DNA of 30,975 nucleotides from IMG/VR virus record IMGVR_UViG_3300025280_000109, positions 1-30,975 of that record. One strand, 5' to 3'. Every line of letters starts with the position of its first letter. The stretch's first letter is position 1. Below the pieces are notes generated by a model. The model was given only the letters and a program-made list of their open reading frames with translations, was not told the DNA's origin and ran no database searches. Positions 18,511-25,235 of this stretch are shown piece after piece. The stretch comes from a virus. The translations under genes and the position numbers were made by a program.

Positions 18511-19914
18511 TTAGTTTAAAGCGTGATAACGTCCACTATGTGCAGGTTTCCCAGGAAGTGCATCTAATATATCCTGCCCGCTACCCATAATCGGGTCATC
18601 CTTGTGTTCTGCATGACGATACATATGTACCATCCCATATCGCCACTCATCAGCCGCATGATCTTCTGCGTGAGTATCTACATCCTCGGGGTTCTTATCC
18701 GCGCGAGGCAATGCAGGTACAGTACGCATGAAATCATCGTTCCAACCCTCGAATGCATAGAACTTCTCATGGAGTAGTGCGTCTCGACATATACGCCAAC
18801 CATTCACACGATCGTTATTAGCGCGAGTTATCGGCAACTCAAAATCCGAAAACACATCTGCCGCACTCTTAGTCATCTGCTCCGTGAGCCTACGCTTCAC
18901 CCACATACTAGGATCAGAATAAATCATAATGGGCATCCGACCATTTGTATACGGAAACCCTGAGATCCTTTGTACTATCTCTTCTGCGTGCTGTGATGCT
19001 GTACGATCACCCTGGTAATATCCCATCAGACGATAGATGTTATAGTCAAAATCTATTGCGTAAAGCCCAAAGCTCGTAGGTGCTGATTCACCGTAATCTA
19101 GTGCGCCATACAATGCCCACGATGCTGGGATCTCAAAACTCTTCGTTAAGATCTTATGCCTATTCCACTGTGTAAAGAACTGACCTTGGTATATGTCCCA
19201 ATCACCATTTAAGTATGCTCTACGTAATGCTTCGTCTTTGATATTCTTTAGTGATTCTACGTACCTAGGGTCAGCTTCCATCAGAGCTGGATTGTCGAAC
19301 ACTCGGGCAGAAATAAACTTATAGTCCTTTGGGTTCTCTGCTTCCTCGTGCATCTGATCAATCCACAATCTCTTGCTCCATGCATGACCTACACCACCAG
19401 GGTTTCCCGTAGCCCACATCACAGGCTTAATGGCTTTGTTCGAGGTTCGGCACGAACTCGATATGTACTGCCACTGGAACTCCGTGAACTGTGTGACCTC
19501 TTCTACTGCTACGAAGTCAAACTCCTGTCCCTGATAGTTAAACACATCGTCTTCGTGTTCTGCATGACCGAACATCAACTCACTGCCATTAGGCAAGTAC
19601 ATTACGCCTTCGCTCTTGTTGTACCAGTTTCTGATCTTTGGAAACTGCCTAAACAAAGGACGAATGTGATTACCATCGAGCTGCTTGAATGTCCTACGAA
19701 TCAATAATCCTGTTGACCCAGGATTCTCCATGAGCATGATGAGCATTATGATTCGTGATGCGTAGCTTTTCCCCCCACCCCTAGCGCCGCCATAAAAAGG
19801 ATACCGCACACCATTACGCACAGCTTCTAATAGCTGAAACTGCTTAGGTTGTAGAGCTACATTGAACTCTAGGTCTTCTAAGCTCTCTGTATGGACCCTA
19901 CCGCGTGTCGGCAT
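18511..19914 (-). CDS. Terminase large subunit (packaging ATPase and nuclease)
   Basis: The product has 467 residues. A Walker A motif lies at about 42-50 (GGARGGGKS), followed by IIMLIMLMENPGSTGLLIRR. Walker B with the catalytic acid is at 131-138 (FDFVAVEE), and ATGNPGG at about 167-173 suits the coupling motif. The nuclease part shows D272 in ALDYGES, D333 in MIYSDPSMW and D417/D421 in EDHAADEW, the three acidic sites of an RNase H-like fold. It drives DNA into the procapsid and cuts concatemers. It precedes the portal by one base and its start overlaps the end of the 217-aa gene. Confidence 0.93.
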   Translation of the reverse strand: MPTRGRVHTESLEDLEFNVALQPKQFQLLEAVRNGVRYPFYGGARGGGKSYASRIIMLIMLMENPGSTGLLIRRTFKQLDGNHIRPLFRQFPKIRNWYNKSEGVMYLPNGSELMFGHAEHEDDVFNYQGQEFDFVAVEEVTQFTEFQWQYISSSCRTSNKAIKPVMWATGNPGGVGHAWSKRLWIDQMHEEAENPKDYKFISARVFDNPALMEADPRYVESLKNIKDEALRRAYLNGDWDIYQGQFFTQWNRHKILTKSFEIPASWALYGALDYGESAPTSFGLYAIDFDYNIYRLMGYYQGDRTASQHAEEIVQRISGFPYTNGRMPIMIYSDPSMWVKRRLTEQMTKSAADVFSDFELPITRANNDRVNGWRICRDALLHEKFYAFEGWNDDFMRTVPALPRADKNPEDVDTHAEDHAADEWRYGMVHMYRHAEHKDDPIMGSGQDILDALPGKPAHSGRYHALN

Positions 19915-20551
19915 TTTTCTTAGTCACAGACGCAAACGATGTTTGCAAGAATCTACCCATAGCTTGTTGTTTACGGGCAGTGTTATCGTATTGTGGTAAT
20001 ACTAATAGTTCTATGTCGGGCTCTGATATTCCTATGCTACGCTCACCGCTCGCTATGTTCTTTGCTAGCTCAATAGCCAATTCTGGTTCTATGTTTAGCA
20101 TATCAAGATACGGCAACGCTTCTGCAGACATCATCCATGCTACAGGATCATGCCTCCAATCTTTATCGTAGTCATAGTACAAATCTCTAAGTTCTAAAAC
20201 TGGCATATCCCGGATCTTTGCTAAGTCATTAAACGATAACTCTTTTGATTTTATCTGTTTGTAATCTTCGTGTAACCAGTCGTGGGCTTTCCATTTGTAG
20301 AACAACTCTATTATGTTGTTAAGACTCTGCATAAATACCACGAATGCTAGTCTTTTGTATGCGTTAAAGTTCCATTCGTGCTCTGCGTCTATAGTTTTAT
20401 TCAGAGTCCCAGGGTGTAAGTCTACCGAGACCCCGTCTGACATATCACCTACAGGCGGAATTGGTATTTGCTTACGATGTTTCCGCGGCTCGGGCTTCTG
20501 TGTGTCCAGGCCCTGTAGAGCTTGGAATATGTCCTGTAACTCGCTCGACAA
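19898..20551 (-). CDS. Hypothetical 217-aa protein between terminase genes
   Basis: The frame opens with a TTG at 20551 (SSELQDIFQALQGL), inside the upstream gene, giving an 80-base overlap. An ATG at 20443 (MSDGVSVDLHPGTL), with AGGTG just upstream, would give a 181-residue product without overlap. The basic linker KPEPRKHRKQIPIPP lies between the two choices. The rest is helical with AYKRLAFVVFMQSLNNIIEL, RDLYYDYDKDWRHDPVAWMM and a C-terminal QQAMGRFLQTSF. No known domain is seen. Position suggests a part in packaging or an accessory to the terminase. The start is uncertain. Confidence 0.6.
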   Translation of the reverse strand: MSSELQDIFQALQGLDTQKPEPRKHRKQIPIPPVGDMSDGVSVDLHPGTLNKTIDAEHEWNFNAYKRLAFVVFMQSLNNIIELFYKWKAHDWLHEDYKQIKSKELSFNDLAKIRDMPVLELRDLYYDYDKDWRHDPVAWMMSAEALPYLDMLNIEPELAIELAKNIASGERSIGISEPDIELLVLPQYDNTARKQQAMGRFLQTSFASVTKKNADTR

Positions 20552-20978
20552 CTTCTTCTACCTCTATAGCATTAGCAGAATCCTCTGAACCTTTGAAGCT
20601 CGTGATGTTTACTACGAACTGAGGCTTGGATTCATCTCTGGTTTCTACTCGAACTAGCTTGGTTTCCTCACGTGCTGCATGCAGAGTCTTCAAGCACGTT
20701 CCGAAATCTCCTAGTTGTTCATTAGCTTTATAGATCTGTTCAAGTCTGCTAAGTCGAGTAGCGAAGTTTGCTATGGGTATGTGTGCTACTAGAGCGTGAC
20801 GTTTTTCCTGTGCACTGTCAATCATTTCCTGGACACGAGGAGACTCTAGGTGTTCGATGATCTTAGGACGAGTTGTATTAAGACTCTTAGCAATCTCGCC
20901 TGCGGTCTTACCCTCGTATATCAACATGCTTACTACACGGGCAGAGTCTAGTGCCCGATCATTTACTAACCCTGTCAT
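20472..20978 (-). CDS. Probable terminase small subunit (helix-turn-helix)
   Basis: The product has 168 residues. Residues about 10-50 form a helix-turn-helix (ARVVSMLIYEGKTAGEIAKS, LNTTRPKIIEHLESP), as in DNA-recognising small terminases. A long helical region follows (IANFATRLSRLEQIYKANEQ, then FGTCLKTLHAAREETKLVRV) suited to oligomerisation. The C-terminal tail is low-complexity (GHIPSSTGPGHTEARAAETS). It is two genes upstream of the large terminase and overlaps the 551-aa gene by ATGA. A transcription regulator is the alternative, but the position favours packaging. Confidence 0.65.
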   Translation of the reverse strand: MTGLVNDRALDSARVVSMLIYEGKTAGEIAKSLNTTRPKIIEHLESPRVQEMIDSAQEKRHALVAHIPIANFATRLSRLEQIYKANEQLGDFGTCLKTLHAAREETKLVRVETRDESKPQFVVNITSFKGSEDSANAIEVEEVVERVTGHIPSSTGPGHTEARAAETS

Positions 20979-22630
20979 AAGTTAAATCCTAGGGTACCTG
21001 GGTCGAAAAGTTTACCTTGGTCTGCACGTAAGCGTTCTTTAATAGTACCCGAAATCATCTTATACAAATCCTCTGCCATAGAACTAAGATTACGCTTACT
21101 TGGATACTGCGACGCCAAAGTCAATACATCACCTAACATACTTAGTTCTTCTGTATTTACAGGATGCCTGGGATTCCCCATACGATTTATAAAACCGTTA
21201 ATGTCGAATGTACCTTCCGCACCTGCTCCAACATCAGGGAATATCCACTGATTACGCTTAGTACTAAATTGAGCTTTAGCTAAGAGATCTGTGACCTCAG
21301 CCCCGAAATCTGCATCACCTGTAAAACCTTCTATACCGTGAGCTACAGGCCAGCCTGCATCAGGTTCTCCTGCGCCTTCAGCTTTCATTTGATCTAGCTT
21401 CGACATTTGCTTCTTAGCGCCTGCGGAACCTCCACCAGATTCACGTCTACGTCTATGACGCTCAGCTACGAGTTTTTCTAACTCAGTCTTAAATTGCTGT
21501 TGGTCTTTTTGTACATCTTTACGATCTGCATCTAAGATGTCATCTCTATCTAAAAATTTTTGTTGGTCATTAATTGTCCAATTAGATTTACGTATTTCTA
21601 AGTCTAAAGATTCATCTGTTAAATCTCTAATCATAGAATCAGGTAAAGGTTCTATTTTACCTGAATCAAGCCCTTCATGCTCAGCTTGCCATTCTGCCTC
21701 ATCTTTATCTGTCCATTTACTCTCCCCTCTCGGCACCATCGCGGGATCTACGTTTTCGCCTTCTACGTAATGTACACCTTCAATCCCGTGCTCTATTTCA
21801 TTATCATCTAGAAATGCTTTATATTCAGGACTATCTCCGTCAGGATCCCAAGGTGCTTGTTGAGGAGTTGCACGCGCTCCAGTCACTCCTATAGCGTCTT
21901 GCTCCAAGATCATTTTTGCTTCGCTAGGAGTTGCCAATGGTCCCTGAGTTGCATCTGCACGAACACCACTTAATACCCCACCTGCTGGAGGATCTCCTGG
22001 AGGATTAACCATTCCTTTGTGTGTAGGAGTCACAGGCTTTACAATATCTTTACCTATAAGTTTTCCGGTAATTCCTGCGGCTCTGCCAGCAGGCAAGAGA
22101 GCGCCTAAACCTCCAAAATCCTCAGCTGCTGCTAGAGGTCCATCTTCACCGCCATAACGCTCTTTCATAGCATGCCCTAAGCCTCTAAGGAGTTCGCCTT
22201 GAGCTTCGGGGTCACTTTGAAGTTGTTTAAATGCACGAGCTACTCTGGCTAAATCCTCCGGGGTCATACCTAGTGCCTGGCCGATGTCCTCGAATGTATT
22301 ACCAGTCCAGGTTCCTATGAGACCTCCTACACGATCTATGCTTGACGGATCGTGCTTGCCTTTAGTGATTGCTCGGTCTTGTGCTACAGTGGTACCACCT
22401 CCAGATGCTACGTCTACGATCATGTTGCCAAGTTCTTGCAACTGATGGCCTAGTGCGGGATGTATGGGAAACACCATGCCTAGAGCTTCGTATAATGCTT
22501 CGGTGTTTTGCTGCTGACGCATCCTGACCCATTCATTATTATATGGGTCTATTGGGCCTAATGACCCACCACCCACTACCCGACCACCACCCTCACCCCT
22601 ACTTGTAAAATCATATATTGGTTGGGTCAT
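20975..22630 (-). CDS. Unknown 551-aa protein heading the virion operon
   Basis: The ATG at 22630 (MTQPIYDFTSRGEGGGRVVG) with GAGGGTGA upstream is chosen over a TTG at 22651. The first 80 residues are glycine- and glutamine-rich. Residues about 110-190 are helical (FEDIGQALGMTPEDLARVAR). A long charged helical part follows (QQFKTELEKLVAERHRRRRE). The C-terminal 120 residues look like a compact domain (GTFDINGFINRMGNPRHPVN through SSMAEDLYKMISGTIKERL). The short motif HGIEG appears twice, about 180-190 residues apart. No enzyme motif was seen. As first gene of the packaging/virion block it may be a virion protein. Confidence 0.6.
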   Translation of the reverse strand: MTQPIYDFTSRGEGGGRVVGGGSLGPIDPYNNEWVRMRQQQNTEALYEALGMVFPIHPALGHQLQELGNMIVDVASGGGTTVAQDRAITKGKHDPSSIDRVGGLIGTWTGNTFEDIGQALGMTPEDLARVARAFKQLQSDPEAQGELLRGLGHAMKERYGGEDGPLAAAEDFGGLGALLPAGRAAGITGKLIGKDIVKPVTPTHKGMVNPPGDPPAGGVLSGVRADATQGPLATPSEAKMILEQDAIGVTGARATPQQAPWDPDGDSPEYKAFLDDNEIEHGIEGVHYVEGENVDPAMVPRGESKWTDKDEAEWQAEHEGLDSGKIEPLPDSMIRDLTDESLDLEIRKSNWTINDQQKFLDRDDILDADRKDVQKDQQQFKTELEKLVAERHRRRRESGGGSAGAKKQMSKLDQMKAEGAGEPDAGWPVAHGIEGFTGDADFGAEVTDLLAKAQFSTKRNQWIFPDVGAGAEGTFDINGFINRMGNPRHPVNTEELSMLGDVLTLASQYPSKRNLSSMAEDLYKMISGTIKERLRADQGKLFDPGTLGFNL

Positions 22631-22689
22631 TACTTCACCCTCGAATCTCAAAATTTATGTATTGTACCGCTCAAATGATACGCGGTACT

Positions 22690-22770
22690 ACTTGGTACTA
22701 AGTGGTAGTGCCCCCCAGTTACTTGGTATTACTTAGTACAATAGTGACCGTACTTGGTACTACGTAGTAC
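22690..22770. repeat. Octamer array ACTTGGTA, cluster 1
   Basis: ACTTGGTA starts at 22690, 22721 and 22752, a spacing of exactly 31 bp twice (three helical turns). The third copy runs into a perfect 14-bp palindrome GTACTACGTAGTAC at 22757-22770, ten bases before a sigma-54-like promoter. Variants (ACTTAGTA, AAGTGGTA) lie between them. This looks like a set of protein-binding sites on one DNA face; the protein is unknown. Confidence 0.6.
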
Positions 22771-22779
22771 TTTGTAACG

Positions 22780-22796
22780 TTGGCACGGTTTTTGTA
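22780..22796 (+). promoter_or_regulatory. Sigma-54-like promoter A (one mismatch)
   Basis: TTGGCACGGTTTTTGTA matches the -24/-12 consensus YTGGCACGRNNNTTGCW except that the -12 GC is GT. GG and GT are ten bases apart, the fixed spacing of this class. Predicted start would be near 22807, about 90 bases before the ATG at 22896. A sigma-70-like promoter overlaps just downstream. Confidence 0.5.
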
Positions 22797-22817
22797 GCGA
22801 AAAACATAAAAAAAGTC

Positions 22818-22852
22818 TTGACTTCTCAGGGCTTATTCGGTATCTTTATAAT
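22818..22852 (+). promoter_or_regulatory. Sigma-70-like promoter for the first plus-strand genes
   Basis: TTGACT at 22818-22823 is followed after 17 bases by TATCTT (22841-22846) and directly by TATAAT (22847-22852, 23-bp spacing). The 17-bp pair is the likely one. It stands 44 bases ahead of the start at 22896, so the TTG frame opening at 22818 is promoter DNA rather than coding sequence. Confidence 0.55.
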
Positions 22853-22895
22853 GTTGGCGGCAATGAAGCCTAACCAACAACTCAGGGAGAGTAGC

Positions 22896-23126
22896 ATGGT
22901 ACAGTCGCACGAATCACCTTATTCAGCCTCAGAGAAGCTGAAACGCTTCAGCGAGGCAGTCGGTCCGAACAAATTGTTCGGCACTGGCGAAAGTGTCATC
23001 CGGGCTTTTCGGATGATGAGCAAAGGGCACGCCGTAGAATCGCATCATATCTCGGAAGTGCTCGATGTTCTGGACGCTGGCATCGCGCTGGCACTCGAAG
23101 ATAGCTTCAAACAACCCCAAGACTAA
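22896..23126 (+). CDS. Hypothetical 76-aa protein, first plus-strand gene
   Basis: The ATG at 22896 has AGGGAG seven bases upstream and replaces a TTG at 22818 that lies in the promoter. The product is a mostly helical protein (SPYSASEKLKRFSEAVGPNK, SVIRAFRMMSKGHAVESHHI) ending in SEVLDVLDAGIALALEDSFK. No known domain. As first gene after the divergent regulatory region, with promoters of two types before it, it is probably expressed early or under special control. It is more GC-rich than the genes from 24.5 kb on. Confidence 0.65.
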   Translation: MVQSHESPYSASEKLKRFSEAVGPNKLFGTGESVIRAFRMMSKGHAVESHHISEVLDVLDAGIALALEDSFKQPQD

Positions 23127-23127
23127 A

Positions 23128-23170
23128 AAGGAGCAGGGAGGGCGCTATCACAGGCCCTCCCAAACATATC
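23128..23170 (+). promoter_or_regulatory. Hairpin between ribosome-binding site and start codon
   Basis: AAGGAG lies at 23128-23133, 37 bases before the ATG at 23171, and no closer purine-rich site exists. A perfect 8-bp hairpin (GGGAGGGC at 23136-23143, GCCCTCCC at 23154-23161) fills the gap. When folded, only about 11 unpaired bases separate AAGGAG from the ATG. A bridging hairpin of this sort is known from phage T4 gene 38. There is no T-run, so it is not a clear terminator. Confidence 0.45.
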
Positions 23171-23389
23171 ATGAAAGACATAAAGTGCTACTTCGACAGC
23201 GGTCATAAATGCTTAGGCACCATAGATAATTTCTACGGGGACTACTATGCAAATGAATATCTAACACTCCCCGAAGGGTTCGATCCTATCGGAAAACAGT
23301 ATAGCGAATTGCTCCAAGTTGAAGCTGTAGAGCGATCCGCAAGGTTGGACAAAACACTCGATGAACTAAACGCTTCATGTAACCAATAG
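23171..23389 (+). CDS. Hypothetical 72-aa protein
   Basis: The only start is the ATG at 23171; no standard ribosome-binding site is adjacent. The product begins MKDIKCYFDSGHKCLGTIDN and has aromatic-rich NFYGDYYANEYLTLPEGFDP, then a helical C-terminus (SELLQVEAVERSARLDKTLD). The cysteines C6, C14 and C70 do not form an obvious metal site. It forms a two-gene unit with the gene before it, closed by a strong terminator. Function unknown. Confidence 0.6.
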   Translation: MKDIKCYFDSGHKCLGTIDNFYGDYYANEYLTLPEGFDPIGKQYSELLQVEAVERSARLDKTLDELNASCNQ

Positions 23390-23404
23390 CCCTCCCTGGG
23401 GCCT

Positions 23405-23444
23405 GGGCGCTGGGTGTCATCCCCGACATCTGGCGCCCTTTTTT
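23405..23444 (+). terminator. Strong rho-independent terminator
   Basis: GGGCGCTGGGTGTC pairs with GACATCTGGCGCCC (14 pairs with three G-U) around ATCCCC, followed by six T. It lies 15 bases after the TAG at 23387-23389 and ends the first two-gene unit. Confidence 0.9.
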
Positions 23445-23476
23445 AATTCACATCCTGAATCAATACTACCCCTACA

Positions 23477-23512
23477 TATACTTTACTTTATACTTTACTT
23501 TATACTTTACTT
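23477..23512. repeat. Three perfect 12-bp tandem repeats
   Basis: TATACTTTACTT is repeated three times without change (23477, 23489, 23501). They run straight into the ACTTGGTA array. They may be part of the same regulatory block or a slippage-prone AT tract. Confidence 0.8.
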
Positions 23513-23516
23513 TATT

Positions 23517-23674
23517 ACTTGGTACTATGTAGTTTGAAGTATACTCGGTACTAAGTAGTTTAACTTTGTACCATGTATACTCGGTACCATATGGTTTAGC
23601 GTATATTCTACTTGGTACCACTTAGTACTTTGTAGTATTACTTGGTATTACTTGGTACTACTTTGTACTTTATA
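23517..23674. repeat. Octamer array ACTTGGTA, cluster 2
   Basis: Exact ACTTGGTA starts at 23517, 23610, 23640 and 23650. One-base variants occur at 23543, 23579 (ACTCGGTA), 23563, 23627, 23660 (ACTTTGTA) and 23620 (ACTTAGTA). Several steps are 10 bp or multiples near it. The array ends four bases before sigma-54-like site B. Two inverted copies (TACCAAGT) follow at 23833 and 23874. The whole stretch 23445-23999 holds no gene. Confidence 0.65.
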
Positions 23675-23677
23675 GTA

Positions 23678-23694
23678 TTGGCACGGTATTTGCT
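23678..23694 (+). promoter_or_regulatory. Sigma-54 promoter B (exact consensus match)
   Basis: TTGGCACGGTATTTGCT fits YTGGCACGRNNNTTGCW at every fixed position, with GG and GC ten bases apart. It is preceded by the octamer array and points toward the gene at 24000. Predicted start near 23705. Such promoters need RpoN plus an ATP-driven activator bound upstream. Confidence 0.65.
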
Positions 23695-23712
23695 TGCATA
23701 CCATATGTAGTA

Positions 23713-23729
23713 TTGGCACGATTCTTGCT
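23713..23729 (+). promoter_or_regulatory. Sigma-54 promoter C (exact consensus match)
   Basis: TTGGCACGATTCTTGCT also fits every fixed position of YTGGCACGRNNNTTGCW. It stands 35 bp after site B in the same direction. Predicted start near 23740. Tandem sites of this quality within 52 bp are unlikely by chance. Confidence 0.65.
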
Positions 23730-23920
23730 ATACCACTACATATTGTGCATAAAACCGTAGTATTAAGTAACATTATAAGGTATTGTGCGGTATAATATGA
23801 TACTTTTCTGCCCATCTATGAATATAGCTTAATACCAAGTGGTTGTCAAGGGGCACATGTGTGCACTACATGATACCAAGTAACACTACATAAAAAACTT
23901 CACAAAAGTAAAAATAAAGC

Positions 23921-23948
23921 TTGACATTGACTGTGAATGTATTATATT
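23921..23948 (+). promoter_or_regulatory. Sigma-70-like promoter before the 169-aa gene
   Basis: TTGACA at 23921-23926, 16 bases, then TATATT at 23943-23948. The ATG at 24000 is 51 bases beyond. The spacing and -10 are like those of the promoter at 25299, suggesting a shared early class. Confidence 0.65.
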
Positions 23949-23999
23949 TAAGTATAGTAAATTTAGACATTGAAACACAACAAAAAAGGATCGCGCAAA

Positions 24000-24509
24000 A
24001 TGAGAGGAAAGCTCCAACATAGCAATATAGGGACTATGTTGAGGGACTCAAATTCTATCCCTATAGAGAGGTATCGAAAGATGCCATCATACGAAGAGCT
24101 GGACTTAGTAGGTAGTGGTGAAGGTTTTGAGATCCGCGCACATAGTGTCAACCGTCAAGATGCGAACAAACCATCTTACGATTGGCCCAAGGTAAGGATC
24201 TTCGAGACGCCAGACTGGAACACATTTTTATATGAGTGGTTCAATCTGGTAGGTGGAGACGCAAACGGAAGTCTGGAAGATCTCATTCAGAATGGATTAA
24301 ACCACGCAATTAGTGTGGTCAAAGATCCATCGAGAGAAACGAGCGATCCAGCAATAAAAGAGTTCAAGAGCAATTTCCGTAAAGCTCTTGGAGCTGGTGA
24401 CGCAGAAACCCTGGCCGAGCTCAAAGCTCAAGATGCAGACCTTTTTAATGATCTACGAAACGCCCACATTGAAAAGGAAGCAAAGAAAGCGGCTGCATTG
24501 AACATCTAA
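24000..24509 (+). CDS. Hypothetical 169-aa protein with its own promoters and terminator
   Basis: The ATG at 24000 has AAAAGGA upstream; a TTG at 23970 would give 179 residues but lies too near the promoter. The product starts MRGKLQHSNIGTMLRDSNSI. A central part contains YDWPKVRIFETPDWNTFLYE and GSLEDLIQNGLNHAISVVKD, and a charged helical C-terminus contains FKSNFRKALGAGDAETLAEL and EKEAKKAAALNI. No known domain; the alanine/lysine tail could be a helix for DNA or protein contact. It is a one-gene unit preceded by tandem sigma-54 sites and a sigma-70 promoter and closed by a strong terminator. That isolation suggests a product needed in large amount or at a special time. Confidence 0.75.
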   Translation: MRGKLQHSNIGTMLRDSNSIPIERYRKMPSYEELDLVGSGEGFEIRAHSVNRQDANKPSYDWPKVRIFETPDWNTFLYEWFNLVGGDANGSLEDLIQNGLNHAISVVKDPSRETSDPAIKEFKSNFRKALGAGDAETLAELKAQDADLFNDLRNAHIEKEAKKAAALNI

Positions 24510-24521
24510 GAAAGCCTAAAG

Positions 24522-24551
24522 GGTGAGGGGAGAAATCCCCTCACCTTTTTT
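24522..24551 (+). terminator. Strong rho-independent terminator
   Basis: GGTGAGGGG pairs perfectly with CCCCTCACC around a six-base loop, followed by TTTTTT. It ends the 169-aa gene's transcript 13 bases after the stop. Confidence 0.92.
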
Positions 24552-24566
24552 ACATAAGGAAACAAA

Positions 24567-24707
24567 ATGAAAATAACAATAGAAATAAGCGCCGAAGATT
24601 TAGAATTACTTAGAGATATGCGTAATTGCGTGCCCGAGCCTACAACCATAGAAGATACTTTAGTAAATAGTTTGTTAGAAAACATACTACAAAACAGCGA
24701 GGAATAA
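24567..24707 (+). CDS. Small acidic 46-aa protein
   Basis: The ATG at 24567 follows AAGGA by six bases. The product starts MKITIEISAEDLELLRDMRN and ends NSLLENILQNSEE. A short strand followed by two helices would fit a small ribbon-helix-helix-like or antitoxin-like fold, but this is weak. It lies directly after a terminator, so it depends on read-through or an unseen promoter. Confidence 0.5.
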   Translation: MKITIEISAEDLELLRDMRNCVPEPTTIEDTLVNSLLENILQNSEE

Positions 24708-24719
24708 AAACAAAAACAT

Positions 24720-24914
24720 ATGAAACATTCAGAATACTTAGAGTCACGTGAACATAGTTTAAGTTCCAGCGCTTTACAGCATTTAGGAGATTATGCCTTA
24801 CGAATAGATGAAGAGTTTAAAGTAGTATCAAATTGGACAGACATAGCAAGTAGAACTCGCCCGCAAAGAAACGCCCTAAACCCAGACAGTTGGATCGGGA
24901 TTTTAAAGAAGTAA
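24720..24914 (+). CDS. Hypothetical 64-aa protein
   Basis: The product starts MKHSEYLESREHSLSSSALQ and includes LGDYALRIDEEFKVVSNWTD and RPQRNALNPDSWIGILKK. It is 12 bases after the 46-aa gene, with AGGA about 17 bases upstream. No known motif. It is the last frame before the origin-like noncoding region. Confidence 0.5.
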   Translation: MKHSEYLESREHSLSSSALQHLGDYALRIDEEFKVVSNWTDIASRTRPQRNALNPDSWIGILKK

Positions 24915-24936
24915 AAGTAAGAGAAGGGGTAACATA

Positions 24937-25235
24937 CTTCTACGCCCTAAATGGTTGTTTTTATTGAGTTTAGATCAAACTTATGCACAAACTTCTACCA
25001 AACTTCCACACTTAAACCCTTTAAAAACAATATGTTAGAAACTTCTACAAACTTCTACACCCCCCTTGCCCCCACGCAGCCAGAGAGGGAAAATAATATA
25101 TATAAAATATATATATATAAAAATACCCCTTCGTCGGCGAGATCCCAAGGGGCATGTAGAAGTATGCAGAAGTTTGCTAAGTGCTTTAAAAACAAAGACT
25201 TAAGGTGTAGAAGTATGGTAGAAGTTTGGTAGAAA
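24937..25235. other. Candidate replication origin: inverted arrays of GTAGAAG iterons around an AT core
   Basis: CTTCTAC occurs at 24937, 24992, 25042 and 25052 (with CTTCCAC at 25003). The complement GTAGAAG occurs at 25156, 25207 and 25218 (with GCAGAAG at 25166 and GTAGAAA at 25229). Neighbours are spaced 10 or 11 bp, so they lie on one helix face. Between the arms is a run of alternating A and T (25092-25125) and a hairpin CCCCTT/AAGGGG (25126-25152). This is the layout of an iteron origin with an unwinding element. The frames visible in it on both strands are by-products of the symmetry; 24915-25393 holds no convincing gene. Confidence 0.55.

Noticed and set aside
22818-22895. N-terminal extension of the first plus-strand gene from a TTG
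   Set aside because: The TTG is the -35 box of a promoter and the ATG at 22896 has a good ribosome-binding site.
23477-23674. Possible CRISPR array
   Set aside because: Repeat units are 8-12 bp and spacing is short and irregular; no spacers of normal length and no cas operon (the Cas4-like gene stands alone among recombination genes).
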